Notes: generated from the letters alone by a model not told the origin. Shown: positions 36,204-45,257, counted from the first letter of the stretch. The stretch: 51,768 nt of DNA from Rubrivivax sp. (GCA_016790425.1 JAEUPF010000116.1:1-51768); one strand, 5' to 3'. Program-made: numbers and translations.

Positions 36204-37451
36204 ATGATGGCGATGCCTCCCACCCTATGCAGCCGGGGCCGCGCGATGCGGGCCTGTGCGAAGCGGTTGGCGCTGCTGGCGCTGGGGCCGCTGATGACGG
36301 CGCTGGCGCCGCTGCCGTTGTCGATGGCGCTGCCGGCGCCCGCCCTGGCCGCGACCATCGTCGTCGGCCCCGAGCGGCAAGCGGCCGGCTTCGCCGAGGC
36401 GCTCGACCGCGCCCGTGACGGCGACGAGATCATCGTGCTGCCCGGCACCTACAAGGGCGTCACCGGCGTCGTCGAGCACAAGCGCCTCACCATCCGCGGC
36501 CAGGGCCAGCGGCCGGTGCTGCAGTTCGAGGGCCGGCTCGCCGAAGGGCGCGCGATGCTCGTGGTCAAGAACGGCCACGTGCGCCTGGAGAACCTGGAGT
36601 TCCGCGGCGCCCGGGCCGCCGACGGCGACGGCGCCGCGGTGCGCTTCGAGAAGGGCCGGCTCGAAGTGGTGCGCTGCGCGTTCTTCGACAACGAGCATGG
36701 CCTGGTCACGTCGCACGACGGCGCCGCCGAGCTGACGATCCTCGAGAGCGAGTTCGCGCACGCGCCGCGCGTGGTGGGGGCGTTGAACCACCTGCTCAGC
36801 GTGGGCGCCATCGCCAGCTTCACGCTCACCGGCAGCCGCTTCCACAACGGCTTCGAGGGCCACCTGGTCACGAGCCGCGCGCGCGAGACGCACATCCTCT
36901 ACAACATGATCCGCGACGGCGCCAGCGGCCAGGCTTCGTACGAGGTGGACCTGCCCGCCGGTGGCCGCGCCACGCTGATCGGCAACGTCATCGGCCAGAG
37001 CCCCGGTTCGCAGAACCCGGTGCTCATCTCCTACGGCAGCGAGGGCAAGCGCTGGGACGACAACTCGCTGGTGCTGTCGCACAACACGCTCATCAGCGAA
37101 GGTTGGCGGCCGGCGTGGTTCCTGCGCGTGCACCGCGACCGCCTGCCGGGCATGGGCGAGCTGCTGGTGCTGAACAACCTCGTCGTCGGCGGCGGCGTGT
37201 TCGAGCTCGGGGCCCTGGGCAGTGGCGGGCGCTTCGTCGGCAACCGGCCGGCGATGCTGGGCATGCTGGCCGACGTGGTGACCGGGGCCTTCGAGCTGCC
37301 GCCCGATTCGGTCTGGCGCGGCCGCGTGCCCGACCCGCGCAACGCCTTCGGCCGCGACCTGGCGCCCAAGGCCGAGTTCGACTGGCCGGCGGTGGTGAAG
37401 TCGATCTCGGGCGACCGCGTGCGCTGGGCGCCGGGCGCATACCAGCGCTAG
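36204..37451 (+). CDS. Exported right-handed parallel beta-helix protein
   Basis: A 415-residue predicted periplasmic or secreted protein. A signal peptide (about 15-48, LALLALGPLMTALAPLPLSM then APALAA) precedes repeated short beta-strand turns typical of pectate-lyase-like folds: DEIIVLPGTYKGVTG, LTIRGQGQRPVLQF, VRLENLEFRGARA, LEVVRCAFFDNEHGL and SLVLSHNTLISEG. These are about 20-25 residues apart. No catalytic residues could be assigned, so enzymatic function is uncertain; carbohydrate binding or cleavage would fit the fold. The ATG at 36204 is used. The ATG at 36246 (MRACAKRLALLALG) would give a cleaner signal peptide and may be the real start. It is divergent from the binding-protein gene at 35974. 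Confidence 0.8.
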   Translation: MMAMPPTLCSRGRAMRACAKRLALLALGPLMTALAPLPLSMALPAPALAATIVVGPERQAAGFAEALDRARDGDEIIVLPGTYKGVTGVVEHKRLTIRGQGQRPVLQFEGRLAEGRAMLVVKNGHVRLENLEFRGARAADGDGAAVRFEKGRLEVVRCAFFDNEHGLVTSHDGAAELTILESEFAHAPRVVGALNHLLSVGAIASFTLTGSRFHNGFEGHLVTSRARETHILYNMIRDGASGQASYEVDLPAGGRATLIGNVIGQSPGSQNPVLISYGSEGKRWDDNSLVLSHNTLISEGWRPAWFLRVHRDRLPGMGELLVLNNLVVGGGVFELGALGSGGRFVGNRPAMLGMLADVVTGAFELPPDSVWRGRVPDPRNAFGRDLAPKAEFDWPAVVKSISGDRVRWAPGAYQR

Positions 37452-37566
37452 CGGCGCGGCGCCGGCGTGCCAGCGGCGCGGCCTTGGCGCCGCCCCGCGC
37501 CCCGCGCCCCGCGCCCTGCGCGTCGGCGCTATCGTGCGCGCCATTGCCGCATGAAGCGAGGCCGAG

Positions 37567-38736
37567 ATGGACCCCAGCAAGGTGCACCCCGAGACGATCG
37601 CCGCGCAGGCGCTGGGGCAGGTGGACGAGCGCACGCGCGCGATCATTCCGCCGATCCACGTCGCCACCACGTACCTGCGCGACCCCGACAACCAGTACCG
37701 CTCGGGCCGCGTCTACGCGCGCGCCGACAATCCGGCCTTCGACACCGCCGAGGCGGTGATCTGCGCCCTCGAGCGCGGCCACCAGGCGATGCTGTTCGCC
37801 AGCGGCATGGCCGCGGCCACCGCCTGCTTCCAGGCGCTGGCGCCGGGCGACCATGTGCTGGCGCCCCGGGTGATGTACTGGTCGCTGCGCAACTGGCTCG
37901 CCGGCTTCGCCACGCAGTGGGGTTTGCAGGTCGAACTCGTCGACATGGCCGACCCCGCGGCGCTGCGCGCGGCGCTGAAGCCCGGCCGCACGAAGCTGGT
38001 GTGGGTGGAGACGCCGGCCAATCCGCTGTGGACCGTGACCGACATCGCCGACGCCGCCGCCGCCGCGCACGCCGCCGGCGCGCTGCTGGCGGTGGACTCG
38101 ACGGTGGCCACGCCGATGCTGACGCAGCCGCTGGCGCTGGGCGCCGACATCGTGATGCACGCGGCGACGAAGTACCTCAACGGCCACAGCGACCTCATCG
38201 CCGGTGTGCTGGTGGCGCGCGAGGACGGCGCCTACTGGCAGGCGGTGCGCAAGGTGCGCGCGCAGCTCGGCGGCACGCTCGGCAGCTTCGAGGCCTGGCT
38301 GCTGCAGCGCGGCTTGCGCACGCTGCCGTTGCGCGTGCGCGCGGCGTGCGAATCCGCCGGGCGCATCGCCGCCCATTTCTCCGCGCAGCATCCGCACGTC
38401 GGCGAGGTGCTGTACCCGGGGCTGCCGGGCGCGGCCGGGCACGAGGTGGCGAAGCGGCAGATGCACGGCGGCTTCGGCGGCATGCTCAGCATCCGCGTCC
38501 GCGGCGGCGAGGCCGCCGCCGTGGCCACGGCGGCCAACGTGCAGCTGTGGAAGCGCGCCACCTCGCTCGGTGGCACCGAGAGCCTCATCGAGCATCGGGC
38601 GAGCGTCGAGGGCGCGGGCACGCCGGCGCCGGCGGACCTGTTGCGGCTGTCGGTCGGGCTCGAGCACGTCGACGACCTGATCGCCGACCTGGAGCGGGCG
38701 CTGGCTCGTGCAGTGCCCGAGGCGGTGCGGGCATGA
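37567..38736 (+). CDS. PLP-dependent trans-sulfuration enzyme (MetB/MetC/MetZ family)
   Basis: A 389-residue Cys/Met-metabolism PLP enzyme. It has PPIHVATTYLRDP, YARADNPAFDTAEAVICALE, the PLP phosphate contact FASGMAAATACFQAL, the PLP-ring Asp177 (AVDSTVATP) and the Schiff-base Lys202 (HAATKYLNGHSD). The C-terminal part has SLGGTESLIEHRAS and LLRLSVGLEHVDDLI, all family landmarks. Which reaction (cystathionine gamma-synthase, beta- or gamma-lyase, O-acylhomoserine sulfhydrylase) cannot be decided by eye. The start at 37567 has GAGGCCGAG just before. Its stop overlaps the start of the PilJ-domain protein (ATGA), which predicts coupled translation. Confidence 0.92.
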   Translation: MDPSKVHPETIAAQALGQVDERTRAIIPPIHVATTYLRDPDNQYRSGRVYARADNPAFDTAEAVICALERGHQAMLFASGMAAATACFQALAPGDHVLAPRVMYWSLRNWLAGFATQWGLQVELVDMADPAALRAALKPGRTKLVWVETPANPLWTVTDIADAAAAAHAAGALLAVDSTVATPMLTQPLALGADIVMHAATKYLNGHSDLIAGVLVAREDGAYWQAVRKVRAQLGGTLGSFEAWLLQRGLRTLPLRVRAACESAGRIAAHFSAQHPHVGEVLYPGLPGAAGHEVAKRQMHGGFGGMLSIRVRGGEAAAVATAANVQLWKRATSLGGTESLIEHRASVEGAGTPAPADLLRLSVGLEHVDDLIADLERALARAVPEAVRA

Positions 38737-39554
38737 ACGAGGCGGCAGCATCGATGGTCGGTCGACGCAGCTTGAGCAGGCGCTGCTGGTGCCTGGGTGC
38801 CGCCGCGGTGCTGGCGCTGCGCCCCGCCGCGGCGCAGGTGCGCGACCTCAACGACGCCATCAACAAGGCTGGCCGCCAGCGCATGTTGAGCCAGCGCTGT
38901 GCCAAGGCCTGGCTGGCGCTGGGCCAGCAGGTGCGGCCGGACCTGGCCGACAAGGTGCTGGCCGAATCGATGGCGCTGTTCGAGCGCCAGCTGGCGGAGC
39001 TGCGCGCGTTCGCGCCGGCGCCGGCCCTGCGCGCCACCTATGAGCAGCTCGACGTCGCGTGGACCGCGTGCCGTACGACGCTGGTGGGTGCCCCGCCGGC
39101 CAGGGCCGGTGCCGAGGCGATGCTGGCCGTCGCGGCGCGCGTGCTGGCGCTGGCTGATGAAGGCACGCAGCAGCTGGAGCAGCTCTCCGGCAGGCCGTTG
39201 GGGCGGCTCGTCAACATCGCCGGGCGCCAGCGCATGCTGTCGCAGCGCATGGCGGCGCTGTACCTGGGTGCGTCGTGGGGCGTGCAGCCCGCGGCCGCGG
39301 TGCAGCGGCTGGAACAGGCCCGCGGCGAATTCACGCAGGCGATGGCACTGCTGAAGGCGGCGCCCGAGGCCACGACGGCGATCAGGGCCGAGCTGGAGCT
39401 GGCCGATCAGCAGTACAGCTTCTTCGATTCGGCGCTGCGCTCGCTGAAGGCCGGCGCCGCCGACGGCCGTGCGCAGGCCGATGTCTTCACCACCAGCGAA
39501 CGCATCTTGCAGGTGATGGAAGGCGTGACCGGGCAGTTCGCGCGCCTGGGCTGA
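38733..39554 (+). CDS. Exported protein with two PilJ-type (type IV pili chemotaxis N-terminal) domains
   Basis: A 273-residue protein with an N-terminal export signal (RRSLSRRCWCLGAAAVLALR then AAAQ), which has twin arginines and may use Tat. The mature part contains two copies of the PilJ/NarX-like sensor helix pair: INKAGRQRMLSQRCAKAWLA (about 45) and VNIAGRQRMLSQRMAALYLG (about 163). There is no HAMP, kinase or methyl-accepting domain, so it looks like a free periplasmic sensor or binding module. The GRQRMLSQR motif in the family contacts small ligands such as nitrate in NarX. The start overlaps the PLP enzyme stop by 4 bp; an ATG at 38754 is an alternative. The gene ends 167 bp before zwf. 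Confidence 0.82.
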   Translation: MNEAAASMVGRRSLSRRCWCLGAAAVLALRPAAAQVRDLNDAINKAGRQRMLSQRCAKAWLALGQQVRPDLADKVLAESMALFERQLAELRAFAPAPALRATYEQLDVAWTACRTTLVGAPPARAGAEAMLAVAARVLALADEGTQQLEQLSGRPLGRLVNIAGRQRMLSQRMAALYLGASWGVQPAAAVQRLEQARGEFTQAMALLKAAPEATTAIRAELELADQQYSFFDSALRSLKAGAADGRAQADVFTTSERILQVMEGVTGQFARLG

Positions 39555-39721
39555 ACGGCGCGCGCGAGGCCCGGGGCCGGTGGCGCGCCGGGCCGCGGCG
39601 CGGCCACGAGAGCGGGCCCGTTGACCGGTCCGTGAAACGCCAGCATCATCGTTCGCGTCACTGAATCACACACCGTCGGCGGCGGCCAGCGCGCATACCG
39701 GCGTCCTTTGGTCCGCATCCC

Positions 39722-41197
39722 ATGTCCTTCGATCTCGTGCTGTTCGGCGGCACCGGCGACCTCACGTGGCGCAAGCTGATGCCGGCGCTGTTCCAGGCCT
39801 GGCGGCACTGCAAGCTGCCACTGGCCAACGGCGGCGGACGCATCCTCGCGGTGGCGCGCGACGAGCGGACCGACGACGAATACCGCGCCTACATCCGCGA
39901 CAAGTTCGCCCAGGTCGAGGAAGCGAAGAAGCCCAGCGACGAGGAGTTCGCGCGCTTCGCGCAGCTCCTGCACTACCGGCGCATGGACGTCTCGCAGCCG
40001 GGTCATTACGCCGGGCTCAAGGAGTGGATCGACGCACGCGGCGCCGACACGGTGGTGCTGTTCCTGGCCACCGCGCCGCACCTGTTCCCGATCGTCTGCG
40101 CGCAGCTCGGCGCGGCGGGACTCAACGGGCCCAATGTCCGCCTCGTCCTCGAGAAGCCGCTCGGCCACGACCTCGAGAGCGCGCGCGAGATCAACCGCAT
40201 CGTCGGCGCCAGCTTCAGCGAGGCACAGGCGCTCAGGCTCGACCACTACCTCGGCAAGCCGGCGGTGCAGAACCTGATGGCGCTGCGCTTCGGCAATGCG
40301 CTGTTCGAGCCGTTGTGGCGCCGCGAGTCGGTGGCGAGCATCCAGATCACCATCGCCGAGAGCATCGGCGTGGGCACGCGCGGCGACTTCTACGACCGCA
40401 TCGGCGCCTTGCGCGACATGGTGCAGAACCACGCGCTGCAGCTGCTGACGATGCTGGCGATGGAGCCGCCTTCGAGCAACGACGCCGACGCCATCCGCGA
40501 CGAGAAGCTGAAGGTGCTGCGCTCGCTGAAGCCGTTCACGCCCGAAGGCGTGCAGCGCGACGTGGTGCGCGGCCAGTACAAGGCCGGCGCGGTGAATGGG
40601 CAGGCGGTGCCGGGCTACCTCGACGAAGCCAAGGTGCCTGCGGGCAGCACCACCGAGACGTTCGTGGCGCTGCGCACCGAAGTGCAGAACTGGCGCTGGG
40701 CCGGCGTGCCGTTCTACCTGCGCACCGGCAAGCGGCTGCCCGCGCGCGACGCGCACATCGTCGTCAACTTCCGCGAGGTGCCGCACCCCATCTTCCACGA
40801 GCCGCGCGGCGGCCACGCCAGCAACAAGCTCGTCATCAAGCTGCAGCCCGACGACGGCCTGGAGCTGCACCTGCTGGCCGCCAAGGGCGCCACCACGGTG
40901 CAAGGCGGCCAGGAGACGCTGTCGCCCGTGTCGCTGGACCTCGACTTCGAGAAGGCGTTCCCGAGCGAGCGCGTCGGCGGCTACGAGCGGCTGCTGCTCG
41001 ACGCGCTGGCCGGGCGGCTGAACCTGTTCGTGCGCAGCGACGAGCAGGAGCAGGCGTGGCGCTGGGTCGAGCCGGTGCTGGCGGCCTGGGCCGAGAACCC
41101 GGCGCCACCGCGGCCGTACATGGCCGGCAGCTGGGGCCCGGCGGCGTCCAGCGCGCTGGTGGCGCGCGACGAGAACGCCTGGGCCGAGGAAGGCTAG
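39722..41197 (+). CDS. zwf: Glucose-6-phosphate 1-dehydrogenase
   Basis: Oxidises glucose-6-phosphate to 6-phosphogluconolactone with NAD(P)+, the entry to the pentose-phosphate and Entner-Doudoroff pathways. It has 491 residues, the normal bacterial length. The nucleotide site is LFGGTGDLTWRKLMPALFQA at the N-terminus. EKPLGHDL and the catalytic RLDHYLGKPAVQNLMALRF (about 176-195) follow. NHALQLLTMLAMEPP and VPFYLRTGKRLP complete the signature. The start at 39722 follows a poorly marked ribosome site. It is convergent with mlaB; the two genes share the four bases CTAG, where both have a TAG stop. No edd/eda or pgl is next to it. Confidence 0.95.
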   Translation: MSFDLVLFGGTGDLTWRKLMPALFQAWRHCKLPLANGGGRILAVARDERTDDEYRAYIRDKFAQVEEAKKPSDEEFARFAQLLHYRRMDVSQPGHYAGLKEWIDARGADTVVLFLATAPHLFPIVCAQLGAAGLNGPNVRLVLEKPLGHDLESAREINRIVGASFSEAQALRLDHYLGKPAVQNLMALRFGNALFEPLWRRESVASIQITIAESIGVGTRGDFYDRIGALRDMVQNHALQLLTMLAMEPPSSNDADAIRDEKLKVLRSLKPFTPEGVQRDVVRGQYKAGAVNGQAVPGYLDEAKVPAGSTTETFVALRTEVQNWRWAGVPFYLRTGKRLPARDAHIVVNFREVPHPIFHEPRGGHASNKLVIKLQPDDGLELHLLAAKGATTVQGGQETLSPVSLDLDFEKAFPSERVGGYERLLLDALAGRLNLFVRSDEQEQAWRWVEPVLAAWAENPAPPRPYMAGSWGPAASSALVARDENAWAEEG

Positions 41198-41517
41198 GCC
41201 GGGCGGGCAGCAGCGGCCCGCGCGGGCTCATCGAGGCCGAGCAGCTCGGCCACGCCGTACAGCTGCGCGAGCTGGCCGAGCTTGGCCGGCGCGCCGGTGA
41301 GGCCGAAGCCGCAGCCGGCGCCGCCCGCCTGGCGGCGCGCATGCAGCAGCACCGCCAGCAGCGAGGTGTCGAAGCCCTGCAGCGCACTCGCGTCGACGAC
41401 CAGCGGCGAGCGTTCGCCACCGGCGCCCACACCTGCCATCACCGCGCGCTCGGCCTCGGCGGCCAGGGCGCTGGCTTCGGCCAGCGTGGCGGTGGCGGGA
41501 AGCTGCAGCGTCGGCAT
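41194..41517 (-). CDS. mlaB: MlaB-type STAS domain protein
   Basis: A 107-residue cytosolic STAS protein that stabilises the MlaFE phospholipid transporter. It has LPATATLAEASALAAEA at the start and the STAS core LVVDASALQGFDTSLLAVLL, with the conserved Asp-x-Ser (DTSLL) at the helix start, then KLGQLAQLYGVAELLGL. The Thr/Ser of DTS is where related proteins can be phosphorylated. It is the last gene of the mla operon, 3 bp after mlaC. Its stop overlaps that of zwf on the other strand. Confidence 0.87.
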   Translation of the reverse strand: MPTLQLPATATLAEASALAAEAERAVMAGVGAGGERSPLVVDASALQGFDTSLLAVLLHARRQAGGAGCGFGLTGAPAKLGQLAQLYGVAELLGLDEPARAAAARPA

Positions 41518-41520
41518 CGT

Positions 41521-42168
41521 TCAGCTCTTGGTGCCCGTGGCGCCGCTCTTGTTCTGCTCCACCAGCCTGGCGATCAGCGCATCGACGCCGCCGCCGCCAC
41601 TCAACACCTGCTGGAACTGCGAGCGGTAGCTTTGAACCAGCCAGATGCCGCCGACGTTGACGTCGATGATCTTCCACGCTTCGCCGAACTTGTCGAGGCG
41701 GTAGTCGAGCTTGATCGGCTCGCCCTTGCCGCGCACTTCGCTCTGCACGACGACCTGCGTGCTGTTGGCCACCGGCTGCGTGCGCGTGATCTCGACCGTC
41801 TGGTCGCGGATCTGTGTCAGCGCGCCCGCGTACAGGCGCACCAGCAGCGTCTTGAACTCGGTCTGCAGCTTGCTGCGCTGCTCGGGCGTGGCTTCGCGCC
41901 ACTTCGGGCCGACGGCGCTGCGGGTGGCGACTTCGAAGTTGACGCTGGGCATCACCTTGGTGTCGACGAGCGCCAGGATCTTGGCCGTGTCGCCGCCCTG
42001 GATGGCCTTGTCGGCCTTGACGCTGTCGAGGACTTCGGTGGAGATCTGGCGCACCAGCGTGTCGGGCGTGGCGGTGGTCGCTTGTGCCGGCGCCTGTGCC
42101 TGCGCGGCGGTGAGCGGCACCAGCGTGGCGGCGAGGAGAGCCGCAGCGGCGAGGAAAAGTTTCTTCAC
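41521..42168 (-). CDS. mlaC: Periplasmic phospholipid-binding protein MlaC
   Basis: Ferries phospholipids between MlaA in the outer membrane and MlaFEDB in the inner membrane. The 215-residue protein has a signal peptide (KKLFLAAAALLAATLVPLTA then AQA). The MlaC/Ttg2D fold segments are VDTKVMPSVNFEVATRSAVG, KWREATPEQRSKLQTEFKTL, YRLDKFGEAWKIIDVNVGGI and LVQSYRSQFQQVL. The start is a GTG at 42168 with AAAGGAAACCTT upstream. It lies 74 bp after mlaA. Confidence 0.92.
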   Translation of the reverse strand: MKKLFLAAAALLAATLVPLTAAQAQAPAQATTATPDTLVRQISTEVLDSVKADKAIQGGDTAKILALVDTKVMPSVNFEVATRSAVGPKWREATPEQRSKLQTEFKTLLVRLYAGALTQIRDQTVEITRTQPVANSTQVVVQSEVRGKGEPIKLDYRLDKFGEAWKIIDVNVGGIWLVQSYRSQFQQVLSGGGGVDALIARLVEQNKSGATGTKS

Positions 42169-42242
42169 AAGGTTTCCTTTCACGGGCGGCCGGCCGATGA
42201 GGCGACCGCTGCCACCTTCAACGCGGGGCCACGGCCCCGGGT

Positions 42243-43034
42243 TCACTTCTTCGGCTTGTCGGGATCTTCGTCTTCGAATGTTTCCATCGGCGGGGCGCCG
42301 TCGTACACGGCGTCGAGGCGCTTTTGCAGGTAGGCGTCGCGCAGGAACGTGTAGCGGTCGAGCGCGACCTGGTTCAGCAGGTCGCTGGCCGACAGCAGGT
42401 TGGTGCGCGTGTTGATCACCGCCATGGCGCCGACGGCGAAGCGGCCGCCTTCGGTGCTGGGCAGGCGGGCCGGCTCGAAGGGCCAGTCGGCGGCCAGGCC
42501 GAAGGTGTCGCGCACCGTGCGCGGGCCGTACAGCGGCAGCACGACGTAGGGGCCGGGGCCCACGCCCCAGCGGCCGAGCGTCTGCCCGAAGTCCTCCGAG
42601 CGGCGCGGCAGCCGCGCTTCGGTGGCGATGTCGAGCAGGCCGCCGAAGCCGAAGACCGTGTTGGTGACGAAGCGGATCGTCATCTCGGTGCCCGTCTGCA
42701 GCTTGCCCTGCAGCAGGTGGTTCGCCGCCGACCACAGGTCGCCGATGTTGCCGAGCACGTTGTCGACGCCGCGGCGCACGAGTTCGGGCACGTTGTCGCG
42801 CCAGGCGGTGGCGACGGGCTTGAGGATCGCTTCGTCGAGCGCATCGTTGAACGCGAAGATCTTGCGGTTGAACGCTTCCCAGGGGTCGGCCGGGTTGGTG
42901 CCCATCGGCGGCATGCCGGGCGCCGGCGGTGCGCTGGCGCAGCCGGCGATCACGATGAACAGGGCCGCCGCCAGCGAACGCGGCAGCCAGCGGCACCGCG
43001 CCAGCCGGCGCGGCGCCGGCGTCGGCAAGGTCAC
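42243..43034 (-). CDS. mlaA: Outer-membrane lipoprotein MlaA (VacJ)
   Basis: Removes mislocalised phospholipids from the outer leaflet of the outer membrane. The 263-residue protein has a lipoprotein signal with lipobox IAGC near residue 32. The MlaA domain follows (NPADPWEAFNRKIFAFNDAL, FGFGGLLDIATEARLPRRSE, DFGQTLGRWGVGPGPYVVLP and GPRTVRDTFGLAADW). The acidic, lysine-ended tail (EDEDPDKPKK) is typical. The ATG at 43034 overlaps the mlaD stop (ATGA). Its presence inside the mla operon is usual for betaproteobacteria but not for E. coli. Confidence 0.94.
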   Translation of the reverse strand: MTLPTPAPRRLARCRWLPRSLAAALFIVIAGCASAPPAPGMPPMGTNPADPWEAFNRKIFAFNDALDEAILKPVATAWRDNVPELVRRGVDNVLGNIGDLWSAANHLLQGKLQTGTEMTIRFVTNTVFGFGGLLDIATEARLPRRSEDFGQTLGRWGVGPGPYVVLPLYGPRTVRDTFGLAADWPFEPARLPSTEGGRFAVGAMAVINTRTNLLSASDLLNQVALDRYTFLRDAYLQKRLDAVYDGAPPMETFEDEDPDKPKK

Positions 43035-43576
43035 TTCTTCGGCTCCGAGGCGGCCGGGGTCGGCACGCCAGGGGCATTCGCCGTACCCGGGGCGCCCGTC
43101 GTGCCCGGGGCGGTGCCGGTGCCGGCCTCGGCGCGCCCGGTGAGGAACTGGCCGATCAGGTTCTCCAGCACCACCGCGCTCTGCGTCTGCGCCACGGTTT
43201 CGCCGGCAGCAAGGTTCTTGTCGTCGCCGCCCGGTTCGAGGCCGATGTACTGGTCGCCGAGCAGGCCGGCGGTGAGGATCTTCGCCGCGGTGTCCTTGGG
43301 GAACTGGTAGCTGCGCTCGATCTCCAGCGTCACGACGCCCTGGTACGACTTCGGGTCGAGGCCGATCGACTTGACGCGGCCGACCACGACGCCGGCGGTG
43401 CGCACCGGTGCGCGCGGCTTCAGGCCGCCGATGTTGTCGAAGCGGGCCTGGATCGTGTAGGTGTCGCCGCCGCCGACGCTGCCCAGGTTGGCCGCCTTCA
43501 GCGCCAGGAACAGCAGGCCGAGCATGCCCAGCAGCACGAACAGCCCCACCAGCGTTTCGATGGTCTTCTTGCCCAT
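43031..43576 (-). CDS. mlaD: MCE-domain protein MlaD
   Basis: Inner-membrane MCE protein that forms a hexameric lipid channel on top of MlaFE. The 181-residue protein has one N-terminal helix (IETLVGLFVLLGMLGLLFLA). The MCE domain follows (YTIQARFDNIGGLKPRAPVR, GVVVGRVKSIGLDP, TAKILTAGLLGDQYIGLEPG). The tail is Gly/Thr/Pro-rich and longer than in E. coli. The start at 43576 (MGKKTIE) is preferred over upstream open frame. It is 44 bp after mlaE. Confidence 0.93.
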   Translation of the reverse strand: MGKKTIETLVGLFVLLGMLGLLFLALKAANLGSVGGGDTYTIQARFDNIGGLKPRAPVRTAGVVVGRVKSIGLDPKSYQGVVTLEIERSYQFPKDTAAKILTAGLLGDQYIGLEPGGDDKNLAAGETVAQTQSAVVLENLIGQFLTGRAEAGTGTAPGTTGAPGTANAPGVPTPAASEPKK

Positions 43577-43620
43577 GATGTGTCCGTTTGACTCCCGTAT
43601 GTCGTTCGCCTGGCGCCGAA

Positions 43621-44400
43621 TCAGGGCGTCGAGAACATCAGTGCGGTGAGGATGAAGTCCATGCCCAGGATCCACAGCGACGAGATCACCACCGTGCGCG
43701 TCGTCGCATAGGCCACGCCCTCGGGCGTGGCTTCGGTCTCGTAGCCCTGGTACAGCGCGACGACGGTGCAGATGACGCCGAACACCGCCGACTTGACGAT
43801 GCCGTTGCCCACGTCACGCCAGACGTCGACCCCGTTCTGCTGGATCGACCAGAAGTTGCCGGCGTCGACGCCGATCAGCAGCACCGCCACGACGTAGGCG
43901 CCGAGGATGCCGATGGCCGAGAACAGCACCGCCAGGATGGGCATCGAGACGATGCCGGCCACCAGCCGCGGTGCCAGCACGCGCTGCTTGGGGTCGATGG
44001 CCATCAGCTCCAGCGCGGCGAGCTGCTCGCCGGCCTTCATCAGGCCGATCTCGGCGGTCAGCGACGTGCCGGCGCGCCCGGCGAACAGGAGCGCCGTCAC
44101 CACCGGGCCCAGCTCGCGCACGAGCGACAGGTTCACGACGAGCCCCAGGCTCTCGGCGGCGCCGTAGCGCGACAGCGCGTAGTACATCTGCAGCGCCAGC
44201 ACGAAACCCACCGCCATGCCCGAGGCGAGGATGATGACCAGCGAGCGGTTGCCGATGGCGTGCACCTGCACGACGATGAGCATGAAGCGGCGCAGCGATG
44301 CCGGCACGGCGCGCAGCAGTTCGCCGAAGAACGCGGTGGCGTGGCCCCAGCCGCGCAACTGATCGAGCGCGATCGCGCCCAGGCGCGCCAGCCAGTCCAT
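43621..44400 (-). CDS. mlaE: ABC permease MlaE
   Basis: A 259-residue inner-membrane permease of the lipid transporter. Its hydrophobic helices include SLVIILASGMAVGFVLALQM, LSLVRELGPVVTALLFAGRA, EIGLMKAGEQLAALELMAID and RLVAGIVSMPILAVLFSAIG. The sequence RELGPVxTALxxAGRxG is the family signature. The start at 44400 shares one base with the mlaF stop (TGATG), so the two are coupled. Confidence 0.94.
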   Translation of the reverse strand: MDWLARLGAIALDQLRGWGHATAFFGELLRAVPASLRRFMLIVVQVHAIGNRSLVIILASGMAVGFVLALQMYYALSRYGAAESLGLVVNLSLVRELGPVVTALLFAGRAGTSLTAEIGLMKAGEQLAALELMAIDPKQRVLAPRLVAGIVSMPILAVLFSAIGILGAYVVAVLLIGVDAGNFWSIQQNGVDVWRDVGNGIVKSAVFGVICTVVALYQGYETEATPEGVAYATTRTVVISSLWILGMDFILTALMFSTP

Positions 44401-45257
44401 CAGTCCTTCGCCTCGACCGCGCCGGCGCGGGCTTCGCCGGCCGTGCCTGAGGCGACGCCGAAGTCCACCGCGATCTCCGGCGCCGGGTAGTGGAACTTCA
44501 CCGGCCCGTCGGGTTCGCCGCGCGTGAACTGGCGCGTCTCGGGGTCGCGGCTTTCCATCAGCTCCTTCGGCGTGCCGTGCGCGACGATGCGCCCGCCGTT
44601 GGCCATCAGCACCACGTAGTCGCTGATGGCCATGCACTCGGGCACGTCGTGGCTGACCACCAGCGACGTGCAGCCGGTGATGTCGTTGAGCGTGCGGATC
44701 AGCTTGGCGGCCACGCCCATGCTGATGAGGTCCAGCCCGGCGAACGGCTCGTCGTACATGATGAGCTCGGGGTCGAGCGCGATGGCGCGCGCCAGCGCGA
44801 TGCGCCGCGCCATGCCGCCGGAGACTTCGCTGATGCGCAGGCCGGCGGCGCCGCGCAGGCCCACCGCGTTGAGCTTCATCAGCACGATGTCGCGGATCAG
44901 CGCCTCGGACAGATCGGTGTGCTCGCGCAGCGGGAAGGCCACGTTCTCGAACACGGTGAGGTCGGTGAACAGCGCCCCGAACTGGAACAGCATGCCCAGG
45001 CGCCGGCGCAGGCGGAACAGCTGCTCCTGGTTGCGCACGTCGATGACCTCGCCGTCGAAGACGACGCGGCCCGACGTGGCGCCGTGCACGCCGGCGATCA
45101 GCCGCATCAGCGTGGTCTTGCCGCAGCCGGAGCTGCCGAGGATGGCAGTGACCTTGCCGCGCGGGAAGTTCAGCGAGATGTCGTTGAGGATCAGCCGGCT
45201 CGCGTCGTAGCCGAACGTGACGTGATCGATCTCGATGAGCGTGTCGTTGGGCTTCAA
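44400..45257 (-). CDS. mlaF: ABC ATPase MlaF
   Basis: Nucleotide-binding subunit of the phospholipid transporter, 285 residues. It has Walker A GSSGCGKTT, Q-loop region GMLFQFGALFTDLTVFENVA, signature VSGGMARRIALARAIALDPE, Walker B LIMYDEPFAGLD and switch SHDVPE. The R-I-A after the signature and the Q-loop FGALF are MlaF hallmarks. The start is a TTG at 45257 (LKPNDTLIEID) with GGAG about ten bases upstream; no ATG or GTG fits the family N-terminus. The C-terminal ~40 residues are Ala/Glu-rich and extend beyond the usual end. First gene of the operon; its promoter lies in the 162-bp divergent gap. Confidence 0.92.
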   Translation of the reverse strand: MKPNDTLIEIDHVTFGYDASRLILNDISLNFPRGKVTAILGSSGCGKTTLMRLIAGVHGATSGRVVFDGEVIDVRNQEQLFRLRRRLGMLFQFGALFTDLTVFENVAFPLREHTDLSEALIRDIVLMKLNAVGLRGAAGLRISEVSGGMARRIALARAIALDPELIMYDEPFAGLDLISMGVAAKLIRTLNDITGCTSLVVSHDVPECMAISDYVVLMANGGRIVAHGTPKELMESRDPETRQFTRGEPDGPVKFHYPAPEIAVDFGVASGTAGEARAGAVEAKD

